Shown: piece by piece, positions 44,178 to 55,943 of the stretch
Numbering within the stretch: the stretch's first letter is position 1
Layout of the letters: the number at the start of each line of letters is the position of its first letter
Source of the DNA: Anniella stebbinsi
Taxonomy: Eukaryota; Chordata; Lepidosauria; Squamata; Anniellidae
Assembly (NCBI GenBank): GCA_029215795.1
Contig: JARDYH010000007.1
Coordinates: 82,347,763 to 82,411,762 of the forward strand
Length of the DNA stretch: 64,000 bases
Direction of reading: 5' to 3'
Position numbers and translations under genes: made by a program
Notes under the pieces: model-generated
What the model was told of the DNA's origin: nothing
The model's input: only the letters and a program-made list of their open reading frames with translations
Database searches by the model: none

Positions 44178-44420
44178 CAGGTTGCTTACCTTTAACTGTA
44201 GTTCAGGTTGCTTACCTGTAACTGTAGTTCTTCGAGTGGTCATCTGTGCATTCACACAGAGCCCATATGTGTGATACACAGAGACCATGACAAAGAAATG
44301 AATGTTACTAGGAGATTGGTTAACTGAGCTTTCCCCACTTAAGGCCTAGTGGAACCAGAAAGGGATTTCTCTCACACCTTGAATGTGAGTTTTATTCCCC
44401 TCCTCGTGGAGGACATCATG
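44178..44420. repeat. Unclassified repeat with 26-bp direct duplication
   Basis: CAGGTTGCTTACCTTTAACT and TGTAGTT occurs twice in tandem (44178 and 44204), then TTCTTCGAGTGGTCATCTGT. It looks like the edge of a repeat family I cannot name. Confidence 0.45.
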
Positions 44421-47400
44421 GACTGCCAACTCTTAAAGTGATGGTGAGGGGTGGACTCCCGACCCCCTTACGTTTTACCCTGGCAAGACCTGATGGATGA
44501 GTTTTACTTTATGCACGTGGCCTCAACTGATTGCACACAGTTAAGAAAGAAGCTTTTTTCATACTGGGTCAATTGGCGACATCTCCTGCAGCAAATGACC
44601 TGGTTCACTTACAAGTCTTTGGCACTTCATCTGCTCCTACTCAGGGCTCATCATTTAGAACGTGGCATGTTTAATTGTTAAAAGAAGTTAATAATGTGGA
44701 GGATTTTGCTTTCTGGGGGTTGGACGTTATGTTGCTTTTAGATCTATTTCCTAATGAAAGCTTCCCCCATTACCCCACTAGCCTTCCCTCTGCAAGACAG
44801 CTGCCTTACATTATCTGAATTTCTCAGATTGCATCCCTGCTTGTTTCAAGCAAACAATACAGTTGCTGAAGCCACTACATGTCCAGTGTTACATAAATAA
44901 AATGAAATGATTGCAGGTGTGCCCCCCTCTCTTCCTGAGAAGAGGTTAGAGTGGCTTATATCTGGTGACCATAACATGGCGCCTGCGGGTGCCGATCCAC
45001 CCATAGGAGTCTCCAAGCACCCACTAAGCTTTCCACTCCCTGGCTTCAAAAAATATTTTTAATAGAAAAAAAAACTTGATTAACGTTAGGATGCCAGGTT
45101 CTCCTTCCTGTTCCTGAACCTGCCACTTCTCAGAGGTTAGGCGGACAGGAAGAGAAAGAGCTGCTTCCTGGGACCACCCAATCTTCTTCCGCCTACGCAG
45201 ACCTTTCTCCTCTCTCTCTCTCTCTCTACTCCCAACCTCTCTCTCTTTCTCTTCCCAGCCCCTTTCCTTGTTCGCTCTCTCCTTTCGACCTTGACGTTTC
45301 TCCCTCACTTCCAGCTTCTTGCCCCACTATTTCTCACTCCTAGCCTTGCTCTTTCCCTCTCTATTTTCCCCGTCTCTTCCAGTCACTAGCCTTGCTCTTT
45401 TTCTCTCCCTTTCCAGCCCCGTCACTCTTTCCCCCACACTCAAACAGGGAGAGGGAAAGAGCACTTCCCAGGTGGGGGTTCTGATGGCAGAGGAGGAAGC
45501 AGGAACATCAGGTGAAGAATGGAGCACCCAAGATAGGGAAAACCTTTTCTTTCCTTTTGAGCCGGGGGGGGGGGGGGGGATTTTCCTTTCCTTTGAGGCT
45601 GGGGAAAGTTATGCATGTTAATAGGCTGAGAAGAGCAATTCTACCTAGGTCTACTCCGATATCATTCCCATTGAGTTCCATGTAAGCATGCATAGGATAG
45701 TAACCATAAATGTGTATTTTGTTACACTTCTGTTAGGTCAATGATGTGTATTGGCTTTGGAGTTCAGCCCCTTCCTCTGCTTGTACTCAGTTTCATGGGT
45801 GAATTACTAGTCTATTGACTAGCTAGACCCCCACAGCAACCCTTATGTGACTTGCCACATCCTCCAGGGGAACCGTTTTGTGGTTGATCCCAGTTGCTCA
45901 AATTCCCAAACGGGTCCAAAGGAGCTGGGGACCCTTGCCTTATATAGTTTCAGTCAAGCTTTCAATCCAAGGCCAGACCTGCTTGGCTTCAGCTGCACAA
46001 GAGTGCCATGTGCCTTCACGCCACTTTCTGATCCAAAATGCATCTTCAATTTGTGTGCATGCACCTTGATCACCTTCCCTATTTCAGATCCCAGCGATGC
46101 GGTGCTAACACACCTTAGATAAGGAAGAGCTAAATAGGAAAGGAGTCAACTTTCCATTCATAGCAATTAGAAACTTGCTCCTAAAACAATCTGGCCTAAG
46201 TGCTGCTCTCGGAATATTCCCAAGCCATGGAATAAAGCAGCACAGCCGACGAATTTAACATGAAGCATAAATGCTGGCCAAGCAGCTCCTGAACACCAGC
46301 ACTAAGTCACTGAGGGATTCCTTGTGCTTTGATCGTTACACCTATTTCCAACACAGCCGTTGACAATGCCACGTCTGGGATTTGGCAACATGGCGGATGC
46401 CAAGCTACTGGACAGCGCTGCGAGAAGTAATTAGTTCCTTTCTGCCCCATTCCTGCCAAGGAATTGCTACGCCGGAGAGCCAAACTGAACAAAAGCTTGA
46501 GCTTTAAATTGATGATCAGCACGACAGGTACTAATATAAATGTAAATTATGTCCATTTTTCCCTAGTAATCGTCTATCAGTCCAAGAGTGAACCTTGCAC
46601 ATGCAAAGCAGCAGCAGCAGCAGATTGAGCCTGTGGCTGAGATCTTAGGGCACAGGAGGACGTGTCAGGTTCCAAAGTAATGGAGAACCTGGAGGCAAGG
46701 TGACAAAACAGCTGCAACATGCCTAACCCCAAAATGGGAAACAGCCGGTGACCCAACAGCTGATTCTGCATCCTCCAAACTGGGCTGCCCATTTCTGCTC
46801 ATTTTCTGAGACTCTTGTGAAGGAACCTATGGGGCTGTAGCCCAGAAGGCTCATGGCTGGAACAGATGATGAAAGGAAAGTGGAGGTTCTCAGAGGAACT
46901 CCTAAAAAGGGAGAAATATCCTTTCAATGCCCTCCAGGATAAAAACAGGTAAGCTCTTTATTTACCTTCAAGGAAGGGGCCAGGTTACACAAGACTAATA
47001 TGCTTTGCAATGGTTTTGTTCAATTGCTATACACAAAAGTTTGGTTTGTCACCTTGAGCATGCTAATGGAAATGTGAGGTACGCATTTCAACGAATGAAT
47101 AATCCCATGTTATCAAAATGCAAATCGGTGCTCTACACACAAGAAATGCCTCTCTGTAAACACTGCAACTTAGACACATATCTGAAGGTACACAAGTACC
47201 TCACTATGCCTCTGCCAGGAGGACAGTCCCAGAACGCAAATAGTAACTGAAGAATGAGGACGAAGGAAGGCCCCTCGTGAATTGCGGTCCTTGCATGGGA
47301 ACCACCAACAGAACCACACCAAAGAAAACAATGTGATTGTAGCACTACATGCACTGGAACAATCCCATTTTAATATTAAAAGAGCACGAAATAATTTTGG

Positions 47401-47877
47401 AACCAACAGAAATAGCTTCCCACATAATACCATTCGAAACCACTGAAACGTACAGTTAACTCCCACTGCCCTGACGTCTTGCGTGGGAGATTTCTCTCAC
47501 TCCCCCTTGCAGAGTTTCAGCCGTTTGTTAGTTACTCCAACTATGTGCTTTGCATGAAAGACAAAGAATTACTTTGCCGCCCCAGCCCCCACCACAACTC
47601 ACTGAAACATTCAACTTGGAGCAGCCCCATGCAAATTTGCAATGAAAGTTCCCGTTCAGACAGAACTCCAAACCACCTTACCCAGGTCCTCAGGTCAAAT
47701 TTCTGTTCGTTTATAGTCCAAAGAAATTGGAGGGCACAGAAAACTTTATACCAGTGTTCTTTTGGAAACAACTTGACTCTCCATCAAAACTGCAAGCTGT
47801 ACAATAATTTGCAGCAGAGCAGTTACAAGATGCAGTATCTGCCAGCATATCATCACTACTACTATTATTCATTATCA
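44421..47877. other. Mostly unrecognised intron sequence
   Basis: Holds a CT-rich zone (45165-45430, with a (CT)n run at 45207-45229), a G13 run near 45565, and a small palindromic fragment at 45625-45707. No coding block recognised. Confidence 0.45.
45625..45707. mobile_element. Small foldback, CCTAGGTCTACTC family
   Basis: GCAATTCTACCTAGGTCTAC and CATGCATAGGATAGTAACC enclose CCCATTGAGTTCCATG; a common short palindromic repeat, diverged. Confidence 0.5.
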
Positions 47878-48306
47878 TAGATCATAGAATCATAGAATAG
47901 TAGAGTTGGAAGGGGCCTATAAGGCCATCAAGTCTAACCCCCTGCTCAATGCAGGAATCTACCTTAAAGCATCCCTGACAGGGCTGTCCAGATGCATCTT
48001 GAAGGCCTCTAGTGTGGGAGAGCCCACGACCTCCCTAGGTCATAGTTTCCATTGTCGTACTGCTCTAACAGTCAGGATGTTTTTCCTGATGTCCAGCTGG
48101 AATATGGCTTCCTGTAACTTGAGGCCATTATTCCGCGTCCTGCACTCTAGAATGATCGAGAAGAGATCCTGGCCCTCCTCTGTGTGAACCTTTCAAGTAT
48201 TTGAAGAGTGCTATCATGTCTCCCCTCAATCTTCTCTTCTCCAGGCTAAACATGCCCGGTTCTTTCAGTCTCTGCTCATAGGGCTTTGTTTCCAGACCCC
48301 TGATCA
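47878..48306 (-). mobile_element. CR1 LINE 3' end, sense to PHACTR4
   Basis: On + it starts ATCATAGAATCATAGAATAG and reads back through the CR1 C-terminal region to CATAGGGCTTTGTTTCCAGA (GLETK in translation). Octamer tail intact. Confidence 0.94.
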
Positions 48307-48779
48307 TAGTTATTAATTATTATTCATTGTCCATTATTAATTACTACTGCTCATTATTACTATTATTTACTACTATTATGTATTTTGAAGGACTACAAAG
48401 TTGGCAGGCCATCAGCAATAAGAACACAAGAAGAGCCATGCTGGATCCGACCAAGGGTCCATCTATTTCAAGCACTCTGGTCACACAGTGGCCAACCAGC
48501 TGTCGTGATTCCAGAAAACAGCCCATAGGAACCCTTTACACATCTGGCTTACATTCTGACAGCTGACATCAGTCGGTTGTGCAAACAGCTTTTTTTGGCA
48601 CTGCATCATCCTTGCCTTTTTTCGATTTAAAACTTTTTTATTTTTCAGACAATAATAAAACACAAATACAAACACTACAACATACAACATTAAAATGGAC
48701 TTCCGAATTTCTCCAACAAACAAAAATTTCTCCATAGTGAGTGAAGTACCCAACTGCCGTCAATTATTTTTCTTCCAAT

Positions 48780-49007
48780 TTAATCACTGAATCCGCTTAC
48801 AAATATATACTTCCCTTCTCTCTCTTTTACAAAGTCTATCAGAGGTTTCCATTCCTCAATAAACCCAATTATTGTTTTATCTTTTATTATCACTGTAAGT
48901 TTTGCCATTTCTGCCAATTCTGTAACTTTCAACAGCCATTCCTCCTCTGTTGGTACTTTCTCATTCTTCCAATTCTGGGCGTATATTAATCTTGCTGCCG
49001 TTGTCAT
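48780..49007 (-). pseudogene. L1 ORF2 C-terminal end
   Basis: TAARLIYAQNWKNEKVPTEE and WLLKVTELAEMAKLT are the typical C-terminal block of reptile L1 ORF2. The frame stops at 48780; a 3' UTR of about 170 bp follows. Confidence 0.9.
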
Positions 49008-49129
49008 GTATAAGAATAAAGTTCCATAACTTGTGTCAACAGTTCATCTATTATCCCCAACAAAAGGTATTCTGGACGTAATTGTATTTTGGTCTTCAAT
49101 ACATTTTGCATCACCTTATGCATTTGTGT

Positions 49130-49348
49130 TCAATAGGATTTTGCTTTTTTACACGTCCACCATAGGTGATAAAAAGTTCCTTCCTGCTCTTCACATTTCC
49201 AGCATCTTCCCGATGTCCCTTTATACAATTTTGCCAATTTTGACGGAGATATATACCATCTATACATCATTTTATAAAAAAAATCTTTCAATCTAGCACA
49301 TAATGTAAATTTCAAACCTCTCAACCACATATACTCCCACTGATCCAT
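49130..49348 (-). pseudogene. L1 ORF2 zinc-knuckle segment
   Basis: Contains CWKCEEQEGTFYHLWWTC, the CX2C...HX4C motif of the L1 ORF2 C-terminus, in the frame upstream of KKAKSY. Confidence 0.92.
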
Positions 49349-49435
49349 AGTAATATTATATCAAAAATTTTGAGCCCATTTTATCATACAACCTTTTATC
49401 TGTTCATCTTCAGTCTCATACTTTAACAAAAGGTT

Positions 49436-50263
49436 TTATGTCTTTGAAATAACATGGTCATCATTTGTACATAAGACTTTCTCAAATTCATATTTTGTAC
49501 ATTCAAAACCCCAAATTTTTTTATCTATCTTAAACCTTTCCATCATTTGTAAGTATGAGAACCACTGACACACATTTCCTTCACTCAATAACTCCTCTCT
49601 TGATTTCATTTTGACATCTCCTTCTGTTATATCTAAGATCTCACTATACTTCAACCATTTATTCGTGCTTGACAATTCTCTTCTGTAAAGAGCCTCCTGT
49701 GAGGAAATCCATAGTGGCGTTTTCTGACACAGTCTGGGTTTGAGTTTGATCCATATTCTCAAAATCACTCGTCTCACATAACGATTTTTAAATTCTACAT
49801 TCACTTTAGCTTTATCATACCATAGATACCAACCAAATCTTAGATTATGCCCCTCTAATTCCAGTAATCTTCTGTTTTTTAACAACATCCACTCCTTCAT
49901 CCACATCAAGCAACAGGCAGGGATATACATCCTCAAATCTGGCAAAACCAAACCTCCACTCTCTCTAGCATCTTGTAATAGTTTAAATTTCACCCTTGGT
50001 TTTTTGGATTGCCAAATAAATTTAGAACTCTCTCTCTGCCACTGCTTGAATGGTAGCTCCGAAGTTACTATAGGTATTGTCTGAAACAGATACAACACTC
50101 TTGGCAAAACATTCATCTTAATTGTTGCAATTCTCCCCATCAATGACATTTGAAGTTTGTCCCATCTTATCAAATCTTGTTTAACTTCATTCCAAATCTT
50201 AACATAATTATTATGAAACAACATACAGTTCAAATTTGTCAAGTTTATGCCCAAATATTTCAC
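49436..50263 (-). pseudogene. L1 ORF2 segment downstream of RT
   Basis: A 275-codon frame starting KYLGINLTNL, the RT-E motif, continues through RWDKLQMSLMGRIATIKMNV and LPRVLYLFQTIPI into the thumb and connection region. It overlaps the RT frame by four bases in another phase, so one frameshift separates them. Confidence 0.92.
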
Positions 50264-51522
50264 CTTTTTTCTACATTAAAACCTGTTTTCTCTACCATCT
50301 TTATTTGATCTTGCTTACTCATATTTTTTGAAAGTATCTTAGTCTTTTGTTTGTTAACTTTGAAACCTGCTAATACACCAAATTCATTCAACTTATTCAT
50401 TAAAGCTTCAATTCCACTCAGTGGGTCCTCTAAAGTAAACACAAGATCATCTGCAAAAGTTCTTAAGTTATAGGATTCTTTTCTAATTTTTATTCCTCCA
50501 ATTTTTTCTTCTTGTCTTACAGCTCTAGTCAATACTTCTAACACCAAAATAAACAACAAAGGTGACATTGGACAACCCTGTCTAGTCCCTCTTGCAATCT
50601 TACATGGTTTCGACAAATCTCCATTAATAATGATCTGTGCACTCTGTTCAGTATAAATTGACTTCCCCCATGTTGTGAAATTAGACCCAATGTCAATTAC
50701 TTCCAAAAATTTAAACAAAAAGTCCCAATTAAGATTATCAAAAGCCTTCTCCACATCCAAAAATATCAAAGCCATTTGTTTTTCTGGATGTTTGTCCAAG
50801 TATTCTACAATATTCAATACAATTCTAATGTTATCTTTTATCTGTCTTTTCAGCAAAAATCCACATTGATCTTCATTAATAAATTCCCGCAACACACACT
50901 TCAACCTTTCCACCATTATCGATGTAAACAACTTGTAATCGTTATTCAACAACGATATTGGCCTATAATTTTTAGTCAAAGTTAGGTCCTGGCCTTCTTT
51001 TGTTATCAACGTTATATATGCTGATTTCCATGTTTCTGGTATCTTCCCCTCTTTCAAAATCGAGTTCATCATACTTTGCAAAGGTAGTAATAGTTCCTTC
51101 TCAAATTTTTTGTAATATGTACCTGGTAGACCATCTGGTCCTGGTGTTTTCCCCAATTTTATTGTTTTTATTGCGACCATTTCAGCCATAGTGATCTCTC
51201 TATTTAACATTTGTTTATAATCCAAAGAAATCTTAGGCAAGTTCTGTTTTTGTAAATATGTATCTATTCTGTCCAGTGGCGTCTCATGTTTCTTATATAA
51301 AGTTGAGTAATACTGCCAGAATATTCTTTGTATCTTCGCATCATCCAATATTTCTGTATCACCATCCTGAATTTTCACTATTGTCTTTTTTTCTTTTTCT
51401 TTCCTCAATTTGTAAGCTAGCCATTTTCCCGGTTTATTCGCACCTTCAAATTGCACTCTGCTTTTAAGATTCTCTCCTGCTCTCCATTTCTGTTGTTGGT
51501 GCTGTTTTGAAACTTTTTCCAT
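50260..51522 (-). pseudogene. L1 ORF2 reverse transcriptase segment
   Basis: This 420-codon frame carries the L1 RT core in order: TPGPDGLPGTYYKKF (about 128-142), NYRPISLLNNDYKLF (about 185-199), QCGFLLKRQ, LIFLDVEKAFDNLNW with the first catalytic Asp, GTRQGCPMSPLLFILVLEV, and RTFADDLVF with the FADD active-site pair. KVNKQKTKI follows. The catalytic residues are all present, but the endonuclease is missing and the frame stops after GFNVEKR. The first Met at 51522 is not a natural start. L1 ORF2 normally exceeds 1200 residues. Confidence 0.95.
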
Positions 51523-51552
51523 TGTTTTAAAACTTTTTCCACGGTTTTAAAA

Positions 51553-51652
51553 GTTATTTTAATTTTTTAAAAAGCTTTTCGTTGTGATGTAAATCACCTT
51601 GAGGGCAATCACCCTATTTAATGAGACTCGTACAATAACAAAGAAATAAAAA
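51553..51652 (+). mobile_element. LINE 3' tail beside the L1
   Basis: GATGTAAATCACCTTGAGGG and AATAACAAAGAAATAAA form an L2/CR1-group 3' end. AAACTTTTTCC is repeated at the junction (51512, 51528). Confidence 0.5.
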
Positions 51653-52600
51653 CAACTGCTTCTGCTTTAATACAGCTTTGTATTGTTGTTGTTTTACTGC
51701 AACGTTTATTGGGTTTTAGCAATATTACAGTAGTCGCATACTACAGTTTTAAGTGTTTTGATAACTGCTTCATGGATCGCAGACTAAAAAGCAGGGGATA
51801 AACATTTTGCCAAGCATCAATGACTAAAACAATTCTCTTAACTGGAAGCTGATTACGTCTTGGGAACTGGAAGCTGTACATAGCGCGAATCAGAGTTCTA
51901 ACAACGTTTTGGTACAAACAACAGGCCCTAGGTAACGTGTGCCATCTAGCGTCCCTAGAGCAGAATAGCCTGACTACAAAATGCATGGATGCATGTGGGA
52001 ACTGTAAATAACTACAGCAACCAGAAAAATTGGGGCATGAACGCCAAGTTGGGGCTTGTGAGACAGGCAAGTGGGACTGGAACAACTGCATTCTGACTGA
52101 GGAGTGAATAACCATACAAGACTTTGACCTGAAATAATTTAAGATTGAACTACAGCCAGCAGAAAATTTGTTTGCACCTGCCACAAATAAGGCCTGTAAT
52201 ACAAGCTAAAGCTCAAGCTACACGTGGCAAACCTATTTACTGTGTTCACATTTTTATTTAGCTTGGCATTCAAAGTGGCCTAACAAAACTGCATACAATC
52301 CTGCCTCTGCCCCAGGGCCGGTTTTTATGAGAGTGGGAGATCTTTTATTTTTATGGGGTTGGAAGGTCTGCTTTTAAGGGTAAAAGGTGTCTGTGGGCAA
52401 GAGGTATTGAACCTCCTCTCGCTCACTGCTCACCTCCCTATATCCTCCCCCCCAGTTATTTTTCTCAGTGGGGGCTCACTCATAAATACATAATTGTATT
52501 TATATACCAATTCACACTAATCCCCACTGTGTTCACAAGCCCCCACACAGCTATTATATATCCTCCATAGGACAGTTTACTGTCTAACATAATTAATATA
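51653..52600. other. Unrecognised intron sequence
   Basis: No repeat or exon identified. Confidence 0.45.
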
Positions 52601-52605
52601 TACCT

Positions 52606-53068
52606 GCCCAGACCGTAAAAGCATCTTCGGTAGTCCTTCTCCGGGAGCCCCTGCCAAAGTGAGGTGGATGACTACTAAGAGGAGGGCCTTTTCTGTTGTG
52701 GCACCCTGACTGTGGGATGAGATTCCCAGAGAAGCTTGCCTGGTGCCTATGTTGTGCTCTTTTTTGGTCCTTCTAATTTTCCCAGGCATTTTTGTCTTTC
52801 CGTTTCTGTTGTTTAAAATCTGTTACTGTATTTTAAATCTTTACACTGCTAATAGGTTTTATTTAGTTATTTTATTTTATACTGTAGTTTTAAATTAAAT
52901 CTATAAAACCGCATAAACTGGAAAGCGCTACTAGTGGTAATTTCTTTTGTTTTTTGGAGTATTGTACTTTATCATATTGTATTTTATGGTTTTAATTGTT
53001 GTGAATTGCCCAGACAGCTTTTGCTCTTGGGCAGTATAGAAATGTAATTAATAAACAAATAAAATTAA
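52606..53068 (+). mobile_element. L2-like LINE 3' end, family A
   Basis: AGGAGGGCCTTTTCTGTTGTG, GCACCCTGACTGTGGGATGA, and a 3' UTR ending CCCAGACAGCTTTTGCTCTT and GGGCAGTATAGAAATGTAAT. Confidence 0.85.
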
Positions 53069-53507
53069 AGCTTTCTTTTTTCTTTTTTCTTTTTGAAGTA
53101 CATCTTATCATATGAACACAAGCAAACGGTAACCTACAGGGCACTAGTTTTTATCTATCAGTCATATTACTCTCTGCAAGGCAGTAGATTTGCTATTAGT
53201 TGTGACAACCAAACAAAATCGCCTCCTCAATTTCTCGTAAAAGCAGCTCAGAAACATTCTGTTTTCCTTGGAATCCTCCAGTGGCCAAAAAGGTGTACAA
53301 CAATGTAACTCAGAAAGCACACAAGGTCGCATGAATAGCTCTACACATACTTTGCAAGCCGCAGATAAACAAATAGCAAAGGGTAGAAATCAGCCAACTC
53401 ATCTGACTGGGAAACGCACACAATTAAATAAATGTCAGGGGAGACAGCCTCAGATTCAACGGAGTCAGTCACACGACACCTGGATTTTAAGAGTATCTTT
53501 AATGGCT

Positions 53508-54148
53508 GTGTTTGCATGTCACGTTAAGCCAGGAATCCGGTTTATTAAACCACAATGCACACAATCTGTGTGCTATTTCACACAGCCTGTCTGCTTCTGC
53601 TTTTCTCCTCCCGCTCATGTGAACAGATAAATATCCCAGGCAGAGATAGCTTAGTGGTACAACTGAACCTGGGATTATGGTTTTCTGCACCCAAACAAGC
53701 CAAGAGTGAAAAACAACAACAGCCCCCTTGTAAAACTGGTTTGCTGATCCTGACTTGTTTAAGTGCAATAAACCATAAACTCATTTTAGTGTGGGTTTTT
53801 TAGAAATTATTTTGTACTCATATATATTTATATATATTTTTACTCCATTTTACTCCTTTTTATTCTGTAATATGTGTATTGTAATATGTGTATTTTACTC
53901 CATTTTACTCCATTTTATTCTGTAATATGTGTATTGTAGGATGCTGATTGTGAGATCGGGCTAAAACCTATTTTAGGTTGCCTCAACAATAAAGATTTTT
54001 TTTTGCAATAAACTAAGCTATCGACCCCTGGCTTGTTTACCTGCTGGCACGACCAGGAGGAACAAGTCAGGAGGGAATATGGCACTCAGCACATGCAAAG
54101 TGTGGTTTAAATAAGGCCAAATTCCTGGCTCAAATTGACATACAAACA
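53508..54148. mobile_element. Foldback DNA element, about 640 bp
   Basis: TGTTTGCATGTCACGTTAAG and CCAGGAATCCGG at the left match the right end read on minus (TGTTTGTATGTCAATTTGAG, CCAGGAATTTGG), continuing through AAACCACAATGCACA. Inside lie direct ATTTTACTCC / TAATATGTGTATT repeats (53830-53940). No ORF. Confidence 0.75.
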
Positions 54149-55895
54149 TATAAATGTACGCGTTCAGGACACTCTTGCAAGATTCTTGATGGTGCAAAGA
54201 GAATCCGACGCATGAACATTTGTAAGAATGTAAACTCCAAGGCGACGTTCAAGTGGCTACACATAAGTCTGCGCAATGCGTGTACATTCACCACAATTAT
54301 ATAGTGAGAACATGGCTTATAAGTCCTTCATTATTACCTAGAAGGATGATGGGCAACATATAAAATGTTGCAAAAGCTGCCTCCAGGAACTGAAGTCCTG
54401 CATTGCCAAACTGAGCTAGTTCAGACGTTGTTGATTTTTAAGCCCTCTGAATGGAAATCTGCATGCATTTCAGCTTGAACTCCAATCGGTCATGTAGGAA
54501 AAGTTTGAATCCCAAAGGCAGAAAACTAGAAGGGGCTGCTGGAATCTTAAATACATCTCGAGATGGAACCTATACAGCCACTATCACTTAGCTCATCCAA
54601 ACAGCACTCTGCAGTATGGCTTGCATCAAATCTCAAAGGGAAAGAGGGCAGTATCACCAGCGAAACAGTCAACTAAAAGAACCATTACAGCACTTAATAG
54701 TGGCTCTGCTGTTATTGAGAGTACCAGCATGAAGACAATTCAGTGCACCGACTGCAGCGTAGACAGGAAGCTGCAGCTATGCCAACCAAATCATTAAGGC
54801 TTTGGAAATAGACTTCAGCTGTGTCCCAAGCTGACCTTTCCATAACAAACCTTTGCCATTGTGGGCACTCAAGACATGCATCACACAACAGTGTCTCTCA
54901 ATTGCCAAGGCCCTTGATGGACTACAACAAAACAACGCCCGCTCTCCAAATTTGTGGCCGCAACATTTTGTTCATATGCCAGCTCACAAACTCTCCAATT
55001 TAGATAAGCTTTCTAACTGTCACTTTATGGGATGGCACTAACCCAATGCAGAGATTGATTGATTGATTGATTGATTGATTACTTTGTCTTCTATATGTCA
55101 GCCAGCAATAGAAATTCAGATACCTGCTTACAGAAGGCCACTTCATTTAAGGGGCATAGAGATGAACTTGCCTAAGGTGAGTTACGCACATCATGCTAAA
55201 AAGGCTGGTGGGAGATTTGCAAACAGCCTTCTATGCAGTAAAGATGACTTCAATGCATTAAGAGGCATCGTTATTAAGACTTTTGCCCAAAATTAAGCAT
55301 CAACAGGTTTGAACCTTCTGCTAATTAGAAAAACAAATCAGTTATCTTATTACGAAACAATGACTACATTTATTTACAATTGCAGTGCATTATAAGAGTG
55401 TTAGATATAGTTTCGGTAAACAGATTCACTGAACAGTTCTTCTTCTAAACAGCAGGGTCAGTCTACAGTAACATTTTTTTTAAAAAAGGGAGAAGTGTTG
55501 GCCATAAGAAAAGCTGCACAATATGAATTTTGGAATTTATTTATTGTCAATGAAATTAAAAAAGAGAAATAAGGCTAAGTAACAGCAACTATTAAAAAAA
55601 CAAAAAACAGTTTTTAAAAGCAGTTCTATTAACTAAACGGCAACCAGACTCTTTAGTCATCCTTAACATTATAAGCTTGGTAGAGTGTTTGAGAATATTT
55701 GACTGTAGTCAAAACAAAACAATAAACAGCCAATTGAGAGTACCTGACCATTCAACTGACGAATGTGATAAGACCATTTGCCTGATACAACAAAGGCTCT
55801 AAAAATGAACAGAACGAATCCCACTTAAAATTTAGGATGATCAGGGCCAGGAGAGATAACAAATGGTGAGTTTGAATAACCAGAGGGACACTTAC
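54149..55895. other. Unrecognised intron sequence downstream of the MEDSI exon
   Basis: Holds the (GATT)n repeat at 55053-55080; otherwise no repeat recognised over 1.7 kb. Confidence 0.5.
55053..55080 (+). repeat. (GATT)n microsatellite
   Basis: Seven GATT units. Confidence 0.95.
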
Positions 55896-55943
55896 CAATG
55901 CTATCCTCCATTTCCTGTGACATCCTAAGTTTCTGAGCAAGTC
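55896..55943 (-). CDS. PHACTR4: PHACTR4 upstream exon with MEDSI start
   Basis: This 48-bp exon has a clear acceptor (TTTTCATTTGCAG) and donor (ATTG|GTAAGT). It contains two in-frame ATGs: 55923-55921 (MSQEMEDSI) and 55911-55909 (MEDSI). The second has G at -3 and G at +4, and the resulting MEDSI-A-EEVDQP start resembles the MEDPFEEADQP start of mammalian PHACTR4, so I prefer it. The exon ends in phase 1; its last G joins CT of the exon at 12136 to give Ala. The frame stays open upstream through the exon (LAQKLR before the first Met), so a longer N-terminus from an unseen upstream exon cannot be excluded. A 143-bp hAT fragment lies about 190 bp upstream in the preceding intron. Confidence 0.8.

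Larger units (their letters stand above)
48605..51535 (-). mobile_element. 5'-truncated L1 LINE (ORF2 RT to 3' end)
   Basis: A 2.9-kb L1 on the PHACTR4 strand lacks ORF1 and the endonuclease. ORF2 survives in four open segments: 51522-50260, 50263-49436, 49348-49130 and 49007-48780. A shift at an A-rich run near 50265 and stops between the later segments break it. Its 5' end abuts another LINE tail (51553-51652). Confidence 0.93.
12137..55895 (-). other. PHACTR4 long 5' intron
   Basis: From the MEDSI exon to the basic-motif exon is 43.8 kb; for transcripts starting at the alternative exon the intron is 13.9 kb (12137-26080). It contains only repeats and unrecognised sequence, apart from the alternative first exon. 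No other splice-bounded conserved coding block was seen on either strand. Confidence 0.8.
463..55943 (-). other. PHACTR4: PHACTR4 locus, 5' part of the gene (partial)
   Basis: Six exons on the minus strand together read as the N-terminal part of phosphatase and actin regulator 4. Known role of the family: PHACTR proteins bind G-actin through RPEL motifs and protein phosphatase 1 through their C-terminus, linking actin state to cofilin regulation and cell migration. In the sequence, the blocks [42 protein letters not shown] and AKQPPVPPPKP follow each other in the order I know from vertebrate PHACTR4. All junctions have GT/AG sites and are phase 1. The 3' part of the gene lies left of base 1. 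The transcription start is not seen: the 55.9-kb exon has a splice acceptor, so at least one more 5' exon should exist. PHACTR1-3 share the basic and RPEL blocks, but the linker and proline-rich blocks fit PHACTR4 best. Confidence 0.92.
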
